Of a stretch of 64,000 nt of DNA, positions 11,902 to 22,562 are shown in pieces; position 1 is the stretch's first letter, and every line of letters begins with the position of its first letter. Source of the DNA: Dipteris shenzhenensis (taxonomy: Eukaryota > Polypodiophyta > Polypodiopsida > Gleicheniales); the NCBI GenBank assembly GCA_047967505.1, contig CM106538.1; one strand, given 5' to 3'. Under the pieces are notes generated by a model that was not told the origin of the DNA, ran no database searches, and saw nothing but the letters and a program-made list of their open reading frames with translations. Position numbers and translations under genes: made by a program.

Positions 11902-12312
11902 TGTCACGATCTGTGACGTATTCCTTTCTCTATTTCTAGACTTATGGATGGTTTGATGAATGGACACTTGTGGAAGGGTATGCCCTTTCGACGGGACACT
12001 TCCTATGAGGCACAACCCTTCACAAGAGACATTCTATTGAAGAGACATTCCTATTGTAATGTACCCTCTCATCAAGGGTCACACCCTTCACAAGGGGTAC
12101 ACACCTCTTCATGCACATACACTTTGGAGTACACACCTTTTCATGTGTGACTCTTCACTCTCTATATAAGAGAGGCCCAATTGTATGGATGACACACAAC
12201 AGATACCGTACAGACATTCAAGCAATACAATTCTTCCTTGTTCTCTGCTATTTCAGTCTCCTTTCTGTTCCTTAGCACATTTCTAAATATAGTAAATCTA
12301 GGATTTCTTACA
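11902..12312 (+). repeat. 5' LTR of copy A, 411 bp
   Basis: The LTR starts TGTCACGATCTGTGACG and ends GGATTTCTTACA, the usual TG...CA ends. It has a TATA box in CTCTATATAAGAGAGG at about 12160-12172 and, upstream, several copies of CACACCTTTTCATG-like words. It differs from the two copy B LTRs most clearly just after the TATA box (ACACACAACAGATACC versus ACACTACATCTACAC). Confidence 0.9.
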
Positions 12313-12313
12313 G

Positions 12314-12325
12314 TGATATCAGAGC
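12314..12325 (+). promoter_or_regulatory. Primer-binding site of copy A (mutated)
   Basis: The sequence TGATATCAGAGC follows the LTR end by one base. Copy B has the intact initiator tRNA-Met complement TGGTATCAGAGC at the matching place, so copy A carries one substitution. Confidence 0.8.
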
Positions 12326-13560
12326 AAATTTCGCTCCTGCGTGGAGGAAATGCCCCCCACCTTCTAGCGCCAATCTGATACATCTTTTTCCACTAGAAGG
12401 ACATCCGTGCACATTGTGCATGGAAGAGATGGAGAGGATGAGCGTAAAAATTTTTAGTGCCAACCCTGCCTAAAGTCATCAATGGCCTCTCCATCTCCCA
12501 CACATCACGAGTTGATGTGAATGGACACGACAAAAATCCTGTCTTTTCATGTGCTTGGGCTGTCCCAAAACCAAGGGACGCACCTTTTCCACCATCGGAC
12601 ACACCTTTTGATGAAGAGTTTTGACTCCTCACCCAAGGGACACACCCCATCGTGGAAAAAAGGACACACCTCTTCATGTGGGGACACCCCTTTTAAAAAC
12701 AGGGACACACCCCTTCATGAAAAGGTGCACCTATTCCAAGGGTCACACCCTTTCGAATAGGCACACCTTTTGGCACCAAGCACTTATAAAAGGGTACCTA
12801 AAGGGGTTAAAAAGGGAAACCCAGCCCCCAACCTTAGCTCTACCCTAGATTACCCAAGGGTCAAATAAACCCACCCTTTAAATTTTTTTGGGGCAACCAC
12901 CCAACGTAGGCAGCACAAACAAAAAAAAAGGGACGTACCTTTTCAACGCCCTACAGATTTTCGTCAAACAGGTTGGCCTCGCTGCGCAGCCCCTGCTTTC
13001 GCCATTTCGCTGCGAGCCCTTGCCCTCGCCATTTCGCTGCCAGCCCCTGCCCTCGCCATCTGCAGCCCCTAGTCTCGCTAGTTTACGGCCTTGTTTCCTG
13101 CCAGCCTGCAGCGTGAGCACAGCGCCAGCCAGCCATTCTGCCGCAAATCAGCCTGCAACCAGTTTTTCGGCATTGACAGCCTTGCCTCCCCCTTTCTGTT
13201 TGGCCAGTCTTTCTTGACATCAGCAGCCTGGTGCGCCAGCCCCTATTGTGATCCAGAATTGGGTACCTGCAGCCTGTTGCGCCATTGATAGCCTGCTCCC
13301 CTTGTTTCGCCACCTTTTTCCTGGCAGATCAGCAGCAGTTTCAGCATCCTATCGCGATGAAGACAGCCTGTTAAATGCCAAGCCCAGATCTGCTCGTTGC
13401 CACCCATTGCAACATGGACCTCCGGACAGAAATCTGCAGGCCTCTTCTACGCAACAATTTGGCAGATTAAATCAATGTCAGGTGGAGTCTTTCCATTCTA
13501 CTTCTAAGGATTCTCTTGTCATTATCAAATTACAGCAAATGAAAGATGCTTCCTTAAAGC
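12326..13560 (+). other. Leader of copy A with GGGACACACC minisatellite
   Basis: Between about 12540 and 12770 the word (A)GGGACACACC(CC/TCTT)CATG recurs about ten times at irregular spacing. It continues a motif that also occurs in the LTR. After it, 12985-13085 carries repeats of GCCCTCGCCATTTCGCTGC. Stops interrupt all frames. The matching region of copy B is 21290-22549. Confidence 0.75.
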
Positions 13561-14082
13561 ATGGAAACCCTTGGGAATTCACCTGGCATTTCAAGGACAC
13601 CTCAGGCATCATCTACTACACAATATCGTATTCAGATTGCACAACCAGCCCATTTCGGAGCTTTTGCATCGTGAGTTTTCTGTGTCACGTGCCCTCCTAG
13701 TGATTTGGACCACATCCTATATCTTCTGCGTGAGGCACCTCAGTTACATTACCAGGTTGTGTTCCATGAGACAGGAAGATACCCAGAACCGGTATCCCTC
13801 AAGAGTTTGTTGTCCATCTTTGGAGAGAATTTTACCCCTCACCTTCGGCATCTCCAAGGTACTCTCCACCACCTTCAGCTCTCAGATATCCTCCTATACA
13901 GGTTGTACCTTCCCCAAGACAGTATTTACGCTTTGAAGGCACTCCTTCTCTTGGATATCCTCCACTCCTGATAGCAGCTCCTTATCCCTTCTCAGATCCG
14001 TGGACTCTGCAACCTACTCCTGTACTCTCACGAGCAGTAACACCACTTTCGGAATCACCAGTGTTACCTCAGACAGGACCTC
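13561..14082 (+). pseudogene. Broken copy of the upstream ORF found in copy B
   Basis: The plus strand starts METLGNSPGISRTPQ at 13561, as does the 214-residue ORF of copy B (21289 to 20645), but a TGA stops it after AQPAHFGAFAS. The same site reads TGG in copy B. At about 14082 the sequence jumps to the gag interior, with roughly 270 bases missing relative to copy B, including the gag start codon. Confidence 0.7.
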
Positions 14083-15083
14083 CTTTCGGCATCTCCGACT
14101 TGGTCCAAAAAGTCCAACAACTCCAAGATTCTCGCAGTACCACACATACAGAGGATGACGTGGCGCAACCAGACGACTATGCGGATTCATTCCCACTTGA
14201 GGTAGAAAACACTGAACTACGTGCCCTCTACTGTTTACTCCAAGCTTCCAAAACTAAAAGACTTGACGTCAAACTTCCGGAAGCCTACACTGGTCAACGC
14301 AATCGCCGAACAGTTGATCAATGGCTCGTAAAATTGCGCATGTATTTTGATACTGTTGACCTCACTCAAGGCAAAAAGATCGCCTTGGCAGCCTCCCTCC
14401 TCAAGGATACAGCTTTTCTATGGTGGCAAAAACACTTAAAGGACGGCAAAAGTGTGTTAACATGGGAACGTTTTGAACACGTGCTCCGTAAGCAGTTCAT
14501 ACCTGCCAATGCGGACTTCCAAGCACGATCAAAACTCCGACAGTTGGAGCAAACAGGCTCCCTGTCTTCCTACATCTCTCAGTTCACCACATTGGTGCTG
14601 GAGATTGATGGTTTAACTGAGGATGATCGCCTTCATGCTTTCATCTCAGGTCTAAATCCCTCGTTACGCATTGATGTCCTCAAAGCAAACATCACTAGCA
14701 CAGCTGGCGCTATTGCTTATGCAGAGCGCATTACAGATTTCCAAAACACAGGCAAGCAGAGTGCTAATCGCAAACAGAACTCTACTATGGCCAAAGGTGC
14801 TCGTCCTCAAGATAACACCAGGTTTTGAAAAAACCTCGGTAATCAAGGTCAGCGACAGTCTCAAGATCCCCAGAAGTCTTAGAAATCGTATGCTGGATTC
14901 CAATAGAAGCACTTCTTCAAGGATCGCGCCTCTTCTTCTTCACAAAGTCATTATCGACATCCCCAACATAAAGGTGCGGCCACTGACAAGAAGAACAACT
15001 GTAGCACAAAAGGACTTTGTACCCTCTGTACAGGCGACCATAGATGGTTCGATTGTCCCAAGCGACCAAAGCCAAATTCCAAT
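14083..15083 (+). pseudogene. Gag of copy A, start codon deleted
   Basis: Gag sequence is open from the deletion joint to a stop at 14828: GISDLVQKVQQLQ, then the gag core TVDQWLVKLRMYFD, AFLWWQKHL, WERFEHVLRKQF and LSSYISQFTTLV. After that stop, further stops break the linker. A zinc knuckle is still readable near 15015-15060 as CTLCTGDHRWFDC, with C-x2-C-x3-H-x4-C spacing, one residue shorter than the canonical CCHC box. The same spacing occurs in copy B, so it is a family trait. Confidence 0.85.
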
Positions 15084-15737
15084 ATGGAACCTAGGACTTT
15101 CCAAACAGAAGATGTTACCCCAGCACAAGACAAGAAAGGCAAAGCTGTTCGAATGGCAAATACCATCCACCTGAGTCTTGCCAGCAATCCCGAAGCTTCC
15201 CTGGCCACTCAAGTACTTTGTGTTCAAGGATCGATTCGTGGAACAACGGTCACTATCCTCATCGACAGTGGCTACTCTCATAACTTCCTAGCTAGTTCAA
15301 TGGTCGACAAACTTCGATTGACCACCAGACCTAGTCTCATGGACTACCAGATTGAACTCGTAAATGGAAATATCTTCTTGTGCTACACCAGGATCAAAAA
15401 CTTGTCTTTTCGCATCCAACATTATACGGACAAGTTGAACTTCAACATCATGCCTCTTTCTCGGTACGATGTCATACTCGGACAACAGTGGCTCTACGAC
15501 TATGATCCATCAATCAGTTTTCGCAGCCATACTATCCAGTTTGTCCATCGGGGAAAACTTATTGAGCTAACTGGTTCTAGGGACTTTCCTTCAACCCCAG
15601 TTGCCTCTGCCCGACAAGTAAAGAAGTGGGTTTGTAAACGTCAAGTAAAGACTTCACTTCTGTTGGTTACGATAGTAGAGGAGACACCAACAAAGGATCC
15701 TCCTGAATACCTCAATCAATCTTTTTTCCAGCCCTAG
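15084..15737 (+). pseudogene. Retropepsin-like protease of copy A
   Basis: The 217-residue frame carries TVTILIDSGYSHNFL, the Asp-Ser-Gly active site of retroviral-type proteases, followed by VILGQQWLYDYDP, the conserved flap-to-C-terminal pattern of plant gypsy elements. It ends at a TAG where copy B reads through into RT, so in this family protease and RT belong to one continuous reading frame. The Met used as start is internal to the polyprotein. Confidence 0.85.
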
Positions 15738-17035
15738 CTGGATATTTTTCCACAGGAATTGCCAAACTAGTTACCACCTCGACGACCAGTGGATCACCCA
15801 ATCGAACTTATTCCCGGCAGTAATCCACTGTCGAAACCTCCTTATCGGGTTTCTTACACTCAAAATGAAGAAATCCAAAGACAGGTGACCGAGCTACTCG
15901 ACAAAGGTCACATTCGGCCCAGTCGCAGCTCTTTCGGATCTCCTGTACTACTTGTGAAAAAAAAGAATAAGTCAATGCGCCTCTGCATCGACTATCGAGC
16001 CCTCAACAAGCTCACTATCAAAAACAAGTATCCATTGCCTCGCATCGATGACCTCTTCGATCAACTTCTACATGCAACGCAATTCTCAAAGATTGATCTT
16101 CGTTCAAGTTATCATTAAATTCGCATACGAGAAGGCGATGAGTACAAGATAGCTTTTCGAACACAGTATGGACACTATGAATGTTTGCCCAAGAGACTCC
16201 GCGGGTCTTTAGAAACCCAGTATAGGTGCTTATGCTTGGGCACTGATGATGACATAAGTGTTGCTTTGCTTGCTAAGTATGTCTTCCTTTTGCTTTTCAT
16301 AAAAGTTTTTGTTTACCTCTTTTTTCTTCTCTTTCATTTTCTCTTTTATTTTCTTTGTAGATTTTTGATGTTTAGAACAACAGAAATTCTAAATTTGTAT
16401 GATTGGACCTATTCTAGTCTTACAAAGGTATATATGAATGTTTGGTCATGCCTTTTGGGTTAAACAATGCCCCGGCCACATTCATGACACTAATGAACGA
16501 CATCTTCAGGCCTTTCTTGGATAAGTTCGTCATCGTTTACCTCGATGACATCCTCGTTTTCAGCAGATCCGTACATGAGCACAAACAACATATTCACCAA
16601 GTTTTTGAAGTTCTCCGCGCAAATTCTCTCTACATCAACATTGAGAAGAGTGAGTTCTTCAAGACCCAACTTGAATATTTGGGACATGTTATTTCAGCTC
16701 AAGGCATCTCTGTGGATCCCAAGAAGATCGAGGTAATCCGAAACTGGCCTACTCCTACGAATGTTCATGATGTCCGCTCTTTTCTCGGATTGGCAAACTT
16801 CTACCATACAAAGGTCTATTAGTTTTTCGAAATCGCAGCTCCTATGTCTGAATTATTGAAAAGCATAGCAGTTTTTCAGTGGCTTCCCGAAACAGAGTAT
16901 AGTTTCCAACAACTCAAGCAAGCACTCACTACCACACCAGTTATGGCTATTGCTGACCCGAACCTTCCATTTGAGGTCATGACCGACGCTTCCGACATTG
17001 CTACAGGAGCAGTCTTGATGTAAGAAGGCAGAGTT
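15738..17035 (+). pseudogene. RT and RNase H start of copy A, with an insertion
   Basis: RT motifs appear in order: [35 protein letters not shown], then a stop, then YKIAFRTQYGHYEC. A 245-bp insertion (16188-16432) splits the gene here. The reading resumes with MPFGLNNAPATF and the catalytic box VYLDDILVFS. RNase H begins with FEVMTDASDIATGAVL, and homology with copy B ends at 17035. At least four stops are present. Confidence 0.9.
16188..16432. mobile_element. 245-bp insertion with 12-bp target duplication
   Basis: TATGAATGTTTG stands on both sides (16176-16187 and 16433-16444). Copy B has it once at this position within uninterrupted RT, which proves the empty site. The insert starts CCCAAGAGACTCCGCGGG, has no terminal inverted repeats and no poly(A). 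Inside lies an intron-like segment running from GTATGT to a long pyrimidine tract ending TTTCTTTGTAG. I do not recognise the family. A 12-bp duplication fits endonuclease-primed retroposition better than most DNA transposons. Confidence 0.75.
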
Positions 17036-17444
17036 AGTAAGAAATCCTAGATTTACTATATTTAGAAATGTGCTAAGGAACAGAAAGGAGACTGAAATAG
17101 CAGAGAACAAGGAATAATTGTATTGCTTGAGTGACTGTAGTGTAGATGTAGTGTCATCCATACAATTGGGCCTCTCTTATATAGAGAGTGAAGAGTCACA
17201 CATGAAAAGGTGTGTACTCGAAAGTGTATGTGCATGAAGAGGTGTGTACTCCTTGTGAAGGGTGTGACCCTTGATGAGAGGGTACATTACAATAGGAATG
17301 TCTCTTCAATAGAATGTCTCTTGTGAAGGGTTGTGCCTCATAGGAAGTGTCCTGTCGAAAGGGCATACCCTTCCACAAGTGTCCATTCATCAAACCATCC
17401 ATAAGTCTAGAAATAGAGAAAGGAATACGTCACAGATCGTGACA
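17036..17444 (-). repeat. 3' LTR of copy B
   Basis: About 409 bp, matching 22563-22970 nearly base for base. On the minus strand it begins TGTCACGATCTG at 17444. Its outer end has lost the terminal CA where it is joined to copy A (AGTTAG then TAAGAAATCC on the plus strand). Confidence 0.9.
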
Positions 17445-17457
17445 TCCCCTCCCACTC
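17445..17457 (-). promoter_or_regulatory. Polypurine tract of copy B
   Basis: The minus strand reads GAGTGGGAGGGGA directly before the LTR start TGTCACG. This is the position and composition of the plus-strand primer used in LTR retrotransposon replication. Confidence 0.85.
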
Positions 17458-17529
17458 AAAATAAGACCCCGGTGGAGATAATGAACTGATGTAGAAAATA
17501 TCACTGTAAATTCTGAAAATACTGCTGTA

Positions 17530-18077
17530 AAATATCAGGGTACTACTGTAAGTCTTCATCAGATTGCCAAGTAGCGTCGGAGTCGTCCAGATCTCGAGCG
17601 TTCATGACTGGCTGAGTAAAGATATACTTTAGAGAGTGATGGTCTGTCTTGACCACCGAGTCGGCTCCCATGAGATAATGTTTCCAAGAGCGATAAGCAT
17701 GTACAACGGCAAGAAACTCCTTATCATAAACGGGGTATCAGGTTTGGATATCAGAATGTTTATGGCTGTCAAAAGCAATAACTCTGCCTTCTTGCATCAA
17801 GATTGCTCCTGTAGCGATGTCGGAAGCGTCGGTCATGACCTCAAATGGAAGGTTTGGGTCAGCAATAGCCATAACTGGTGTGGTAGTGATTGCTTGCTTG
17901 AGTTGTTGGAAACTATACTGTGTTTTGGGAAGCCACTAAAAAACTGTTGTGCTTTTCAATAATTCGGACATAGGAGCTGCGATTTCGAAAAATTGATAGA
18001 CCTTTGTATGGTAGAAGTTTGCCAATCCGAGAAAAGAGCGGACATCATGAACATTCTTAGGAGTAGGTCAGTTTCGG
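17530..18077 (-). pseudogene. RNase H of copy B, fused to chromodomain end
   Basis: The minus strand reads RNase H (EVMTDASDIATGAIL, then EFLAVVHAYRSWKHYLMG and KTDHHSLKYIFTQPV). After NAR it passes directly into LDDSDATWQSDEDL, which resembles the last part of a chromovirus chromodomain. Integrase should lie between them, so the joint near 17590-17597 marks a deletion that removed it. Stops follow before the polypurine tract. Frame changes lie within the RNase H itself. Confidence 0.75.
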
Positions 18078-18577
18078 ATTACCTCGACCTTCTTGGGATC
18101 CACAGAGATGCCTTGAGCAGAAATAACATGTCCCAAATATTCGAGTTACTCTTCTCAATGTTAATGTAGAGAGAATTTGCGCGGAGAACTTTAAAAACTT
18201 GGTGAAGATGTTGTTTGTGCTCATGTAGGGATCTGTTGAAAACGAGAATGTCATCGAGGTAAACAATGACGAACTTATCGAGGAAAGGCCTGAAGATGTC
18301 GTTCATTAGTGTCATGAATGTGGCCGGGACATTGACCAAACATTCATAGTGTGGCATGAATGTGGCCGGGCATTGATCAAAAGCCATGACCAAACATTCA
18401 TAGTGTCCATACTTTTCGAAAAGCTGTCTTGTACTCATCGCCTTCTTGTATGCGAATTTGATGATAACCTGAACGAAGATCAATCTTTGAGAATTGTGTT
18501 GCATGTAGAAGTTGATCGAAGAGGTCATCGATGCGAGGCAATGGATACTTGTTTTTGATAGTGAGCTTGTTGAGGGC
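18078..18577 (-). pseudogene. RT core of copy B
   Basis: The catalytic box VYLDDILVFN is present within a 181-residue frame (18079-18624). Just upstream of it, about 55 bases (CACTATGAATGTTTGGTCA...) occur twice, at about 18301-18355 and 18356-18410, a short tandem duplication absent from copy A. The fingers region lies in the neighbouring frame to the right, so the polyprotein is interrupted by a frame change at about 18600. Confidence 0.85.
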
Positions 18578-19492
18578 TCAGTAGTCAATGTAGAGGCGCA
18601 TTGACTTATTCTTTTTTTCCACAAGTAGTACAGGAGATCCGAAAGGGCTGCGACTGGGCCGAATGTGACCTTTGTCGAGTAGTTCGGTTACCTGTCTTTG
18701 GATTTCTTCATTTTGAGTGTAAGAAAGCCGATAAGGAGGTTTCGACGGTGGATTACTGCCGGGAATAAGTTCGATTGGGTGATCCACTGGTCGTCGAGGT
18801 GGTAATTGCTTTGGCAATTCCTGTGGAAAAATATCCAGGTAGGGCTGGAAAAAAGGTTGGTTGAGGTATTCAGGAGGATCCTTTGTTGGTGTCTCCTCTA
18901 CAGCCGTAACCAACAGAAGTGAAGTCTTTACTTGACGTTTACGAACCCACTTCTTTACTTGTAGGGCAAAGGCAACTGGGGTTGAAGGAGAGTCCCTAGA
19001 ACCAGTTAGCTCAATAAGTTTTCCCTGGTGGACAAACTGGATAGTATGGCTGCGAAAACTGATTGATGGATCATAGTCGTAGAGCCTCTGTTGTCTGAGT
19101 ATGACATCGTACCGAGAAAGAGGCATGATGTCGAAGTTCAACTTGTCCGTATAATGTTGGATGCGAAAAGACAAGTTTTTGATCCTGGTGTTGCATAAGA
19201 AAGTAGTTCCATTTGCGAGTTCAATCTGATAGTCCATCAGACTAGGACTGGTGGTCAACCGAAGTTTGTCGACCATTGAACTAGCTAGGAAGTTATGAGA
19301 GTAGCCACTGTCGATGAGGATAGTGACCGTTGTTCCACGAATCGATTCTTGAACACAAAGTACTTGAGTGGCCAGGGAAGGTTCGGGGTTGCTGGCAAGG
19401 CTCAGGTGGATGGTATTTGCCATTCGAACAGCTTTGCCTTTCTTGTCTTGTGCTAGGGTAGCATCTTCTGTTTGGGAAGTGCTAGGTTCCAT
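18578..19492 (-). pseudogene. Protease and RT N-terminus of copy B
   Basis: This open frame of 304 residues spans protease (TVTILIDSGYSHNFL, then VILRQQRLYDYDP) and passes without a stop into RT ([26 protein letters not shown]). It shows that the two enzymes form one polyprotein in this family. The RT fingers motif reads YIDY where copy A has CIDY. At its 3' end the frame is lost by an indel. It is the longest intact part of the pol region in the pair. Confidence 0.88.
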
Positions 19493-20658
19493 ATTGGAAT
19501 TTGGCTTTGGTCGCTTGGGACAATCGAACCATCTATGGTCGCCTGTACAGATGGTACAAAGTCTTTTTGTGCTGGAGTTGTTCTTCTTGTCAGTGGCTGC
19601 ACCTTTATGTTGGGGATGTCGGTGATGACTTTGTGAAGAAGAAGAGGCGCGATCCTTAGAGGAGTGATTCTGTTGGAATCCAGCATATGATTTCTGAGTC
19701 TTCTGGGGATCTTAAGACTGTCGCTGACCTTGATTACCGGAGTTTTTCCGAAACCTGGTGTTATCTTGAGGGCGAGCACCTTTGGCCATAGTAGAGTTTC
19801 GTGTGCAATTAGCACTCTGCTTCTATGTGTTTTGGAAATCTGTAATGCGCTCTGTGTAAGGAATAGTGCCAGCTGTGGTGGTGATGTTTGCTTTAAGGAC
19901 ATTAATGCGTATCGAGGGATTTAGACCTGAGATGAAAGCATGAAGGCGATCATCCTCAGTTAAACCATCAATCTCCAGCACCAATGTGGTGAACTGAGAG
20001 ATGTAGGAAGACAGGGAGCTTGTTTGATCCAACTGTCAGAGTTTTGATCGTGCTTGGAAGTCCGCATTGGCAGGTATGAACTGCTTACGAAGCACGTGTT
20101 CAAAACGTTCCCATGTTAACACACTTTTGCCGTCCTTTAAGCGTCTTTGCCACCATAGGAAAGCTGTATCCTTAAGGAGGGAGGTTGCCAAGGCGATCTT
20201 TTTGCCTTCAGTGAGGTCACCAGTATCAAAATACATGCGCATTTTTGCGAGCCATTGGTCAACTGTTCGGCGATTGCGTTGACCAGTGTAGGCTTCTGAA
20301 AGTTTGATGTTAAGTCTTTTAGTTTTGGAAGCTTGAAGTAAACAATAGAGGGCACATAGTTCAGTGTTTTCTATCTTTGGTAGGAATGAATCCGCATAGT
20401 CGTCTGGTTGCGTCACGTGATCCTCTGTAGGTGTGGTACTGCGAGAATCTTGAAGTTGTGGACTTTCTGGACCAAGTCGGAGATGCTGTTCTGAAGCTGG
20501 GAAATTTGAAGTTGCAGTAGTGTTTTGGCTTGTACGTTGATATCAGGGGTCTTTTTTGGACTTGAGTCTTTGATCTCTGGAGAGGCTTCACGCGAGTGTT
20601 GCGACATATCGGAGGTCCCCGTGAGAAAAGCACGAACTTGCGCTCTAGTTTGTACCAT
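19493..20658 (-). pseudogene. Gag of copy B with native start
   Basis: Gag begins MVQTRAQVRAFLTGTSDM at 20658, a start resembling many plant gypsy gag proteins. A coiled-coil-like stretch follows (LLQLQISQLQNSISDLVQ), then a frame change at about 20450, and then the gag core from 20416 (RTVDQWLAKMRMYFD, AFLWWQRRL, WERFEHVLRKQF) with a stop near 20036. The C-terminal part carries the C-x2-C-x3-H-x4-C knuckle near 19540. The start overlaps the end of the upstream ORF by 14 bases. Confidence 0.85.
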
Positions 20659-21289
20659 TCCTGGAAGAGGATTCGGGCTGCTCCCTGAGGTTGCTCATGT
20701 TGGAGGGGGCAGGCGAGGCAGGATGGAACCACCCGTGGAAGTCTGGTAAAGGAGGTCCTGTCTGAGGTAACACTGGTGATGCCGAAAGTGGTGTTACTGC
20801 TCGTGAGAGTACATGAGTAGGTTGCAGAGTCCACGGATCTGAGAAGGGATAAGGAGCTGCTGTCGAAAGTGGAGGATATCCAGGAGAAGGAGTGCCTTCA
20901 GAGTGTAAATACTTTCTTGGGGAAGGTACAACCTGTATAGGAGGATATTTGGGAGCTGAAGGAGGTGGAGAGTACCCTGGAGATGCCGAAGGTGAGGGGT
21001 AAAATTCTCTCCAAAGATGGACAGCAAACTCTTGAGGAATATCTGGTTCTGGGTATCTTCGTGTCTCATGGAACACAACCTGGACTGTGCTGAGGAAGTA
21101 ATGTAACTGAGGTGCCTCACGCAGAAGATATAGGATGTGGTCCAAATCACTAGGAGGGCACGTGACACAGAAAACCCACGATGCAAAAGCTCTGAAATGG
21201 GCTGGTTGTGCAATCTGAAGACGATATTGTGTAGTAGATGATGCCTGAGGTGTCCTTGAAATGCCGGGTGAATTACCAAGGGTTTCCAT
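20645..21289 (-). CDS. Extra 214-residue ORF upstream of gag in copy B
   Basis: The frame starts METLGNSPGISRTPQ and stays open to 20645, just past the gag Met at 20658. The product is Pro-, Ser- and Ala-rich in its C-terminal two thirds (for example SPSASPGYSPPPSAPKYPP), without Cys motifs or membrane segments. It contains DLDHILYLLREAPQLHY and VVFHETRRYPEP. Extra ORFs before gag are known in some plant gypsy lineages such as Ogre, but I see no similarity to a known protein. In copy A the same ORF has a stop and a deletion. It may be a real accessory protein of the family or a fortuitous leader ORF. Confidence 0.45.
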   Translation of the reverse strand: METLGNSPGISRTPQASSTTQYRLQIAQPAHFRAFASWVFCVTCPPSDLDHILYLLREAPQLHYFLSTVQVVFHETRRYPEPDIPQEFAVHLWREFYPSPSASPGYSPPPSAPKYPPIQVVPSPRKYLHSEGTPSPGYPPLSTAAPYPFSDPWTLQPTHVLSRAVTPLSASPVLPQTGPPLPDFHGWFHPASPAPSNMSNLREQPESSSRNGTN

Positions 21290-22549
21290 GGTTTAAGGAA
21301 GGGTCTTTCATTTGCTGTAATTTGATAATGACAATTGAATCCTTAGAAGTAGAATGGAAAGACTCCACCTGACATTGATTTAATCTGCCAAATTGTTGCA
21401 TAGAAGAGGCCTGCAGATTTCTGTCCGGAGGTCCATGTTGCAATGGGTGGCGAGGAGCAGATCTGGGCCTGGCATTTAACAGGCTGTCTTCATCGCGATA
21501 GGAAGCTGAAACTGCTGCTGATCTGCCAGGAAAAAGGTGGCGAAACAAGGGGAGCAGGCTATCAATGGCGCAATAGGCTGCAGGTACCCAATTCTGGATG
21601 ACAATAGGGGCTGGCGCACCAGGCTGCTGATGTGAAGAAAGACTGGCGAAACAGAAAGGGGGAGGCAAGGCTGTCAATGCCGAAAAACTGGTTGCAGGCT
21701 GATTTGCGGCAGAATGGCTGGCTGGCGCTGTGCTCACGCTGCAGGCTGGCAGGAAACAGGGCCGTAAACTAGCAAGAGTAGGGGCTGCAGATGGCGAGGG
21801 CAGGAGCTGGCAGCGAAATGGCGAGGGCAGGGGCTGGCAGCGAAATGGCGAAAGCAGGGGCTGGCAGCGAAATGGCGAAAGCAGGGGTTGCGCAGCGAGA
21901 CCAACCTGTTTGACGAAAATCTGTAGGGCGTTGAAAAGGTACGTCCCTTTTTTTTTGTTTGTGCTGCCTACGTTGGGTGGTTGCCCAAAAAAAATTTAAA
22001 GGGTGGGTTTATTTGACCCTTGGGTAATCTAGGGTAGAGCTAAGGTTGGGGGCTCGGTTTCCCTTTTTAACCCCTTTAGGTACCCTTTTATAAGTGCTTG
22101 GTGCCAAAAGGTGTGCCTATTCGAAGGGGTGTGACCCTTGGAATAGGTGCACCTTTTCATGAAGGGGTGTGTCCCTGTTTTTAAAAGGGGTGTCCCCACA
22201 TGAAGAGGTGTGTCCTTTTTTCCACGATGGGGTGTGTCCTTTGGGTGAGGAGTCAAAACTCTTCATCAAAAGGTGTGTCCGATGGTGGAAAAGGTGCGTC
22301 CCTTGGTTTTAGGACAGCCCAAGCACATGAAAAGACATGATTTTTGTCGTGTCCATTCACATACTTGTGATGTGTGGGAGATGGAGAGGCCATTGATGAC
22401 TTCAGGCAGGGTTGGCGCTAAAAATTTTTACGCTCATCCTCTCCATCTCTTCCATGCACAATGTGCACGGATGTCCTTCTAGCGGAAAAAGATGTATCAG
22501 ATCGGCGCTAGAAGGTGGGGGGCATTTCCTACAGGCAGTAGCGAAATTT
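21290..22549 (-). other. Leader of copy B with GGTGTGTCC minisatellite
   Basis: Counterpart of 12326-13560. From 22090 to 22310 the plus strand has repeated GGGGTGTGTCC and GGTGTGACC words. At 21780-21895, four tandem units of GGCTGGCAGCGAAATGGCGA (about 27 bp) occur, more copies than in copy A. Confidence 0.75.
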
Positions 22550-22561
22550 GCTCTGATACCA
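22550..22561 (-). promoter_or_regulatory. Primer-binding site of copy B
   Basis: The minus strand reads TGGTATCAGAGC one base from the LTR end, a perfect 12-base complement to initiator tRNA-Met. Confidence 0.9.
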
Positions 22562-22562
22562 C

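Larger units (their letters stand above)
11902..17035 (+). mobile_element. Chromovirus copy A, plus strand, truncated in RNase H
   Basis: This copy has LTR, primer site, leader, gag, protease, RT and the start of RNase H, and then stops abruptly at 17035, where it meets the 3' LTR of copy B. Alignment by eye with copy B (17036-22970, minus strand) shows the same family along its whole length. It has no 3' LTR and no integrase, so it cannot have moved in this form. Confidence 0.9.

Noticed and set aside
13091-13700. Plus-strand ORFs in the leader of copy A
   Set aside because: They arise in GC-rich leader repeats and are not conserved in frame with copy B.
16188-16280. C/D snoRNA (TGATGATGA box)
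   Set aside because: No matching D box with closing stem at a suitable distance was found; the insertion is better described as an unclassified element.
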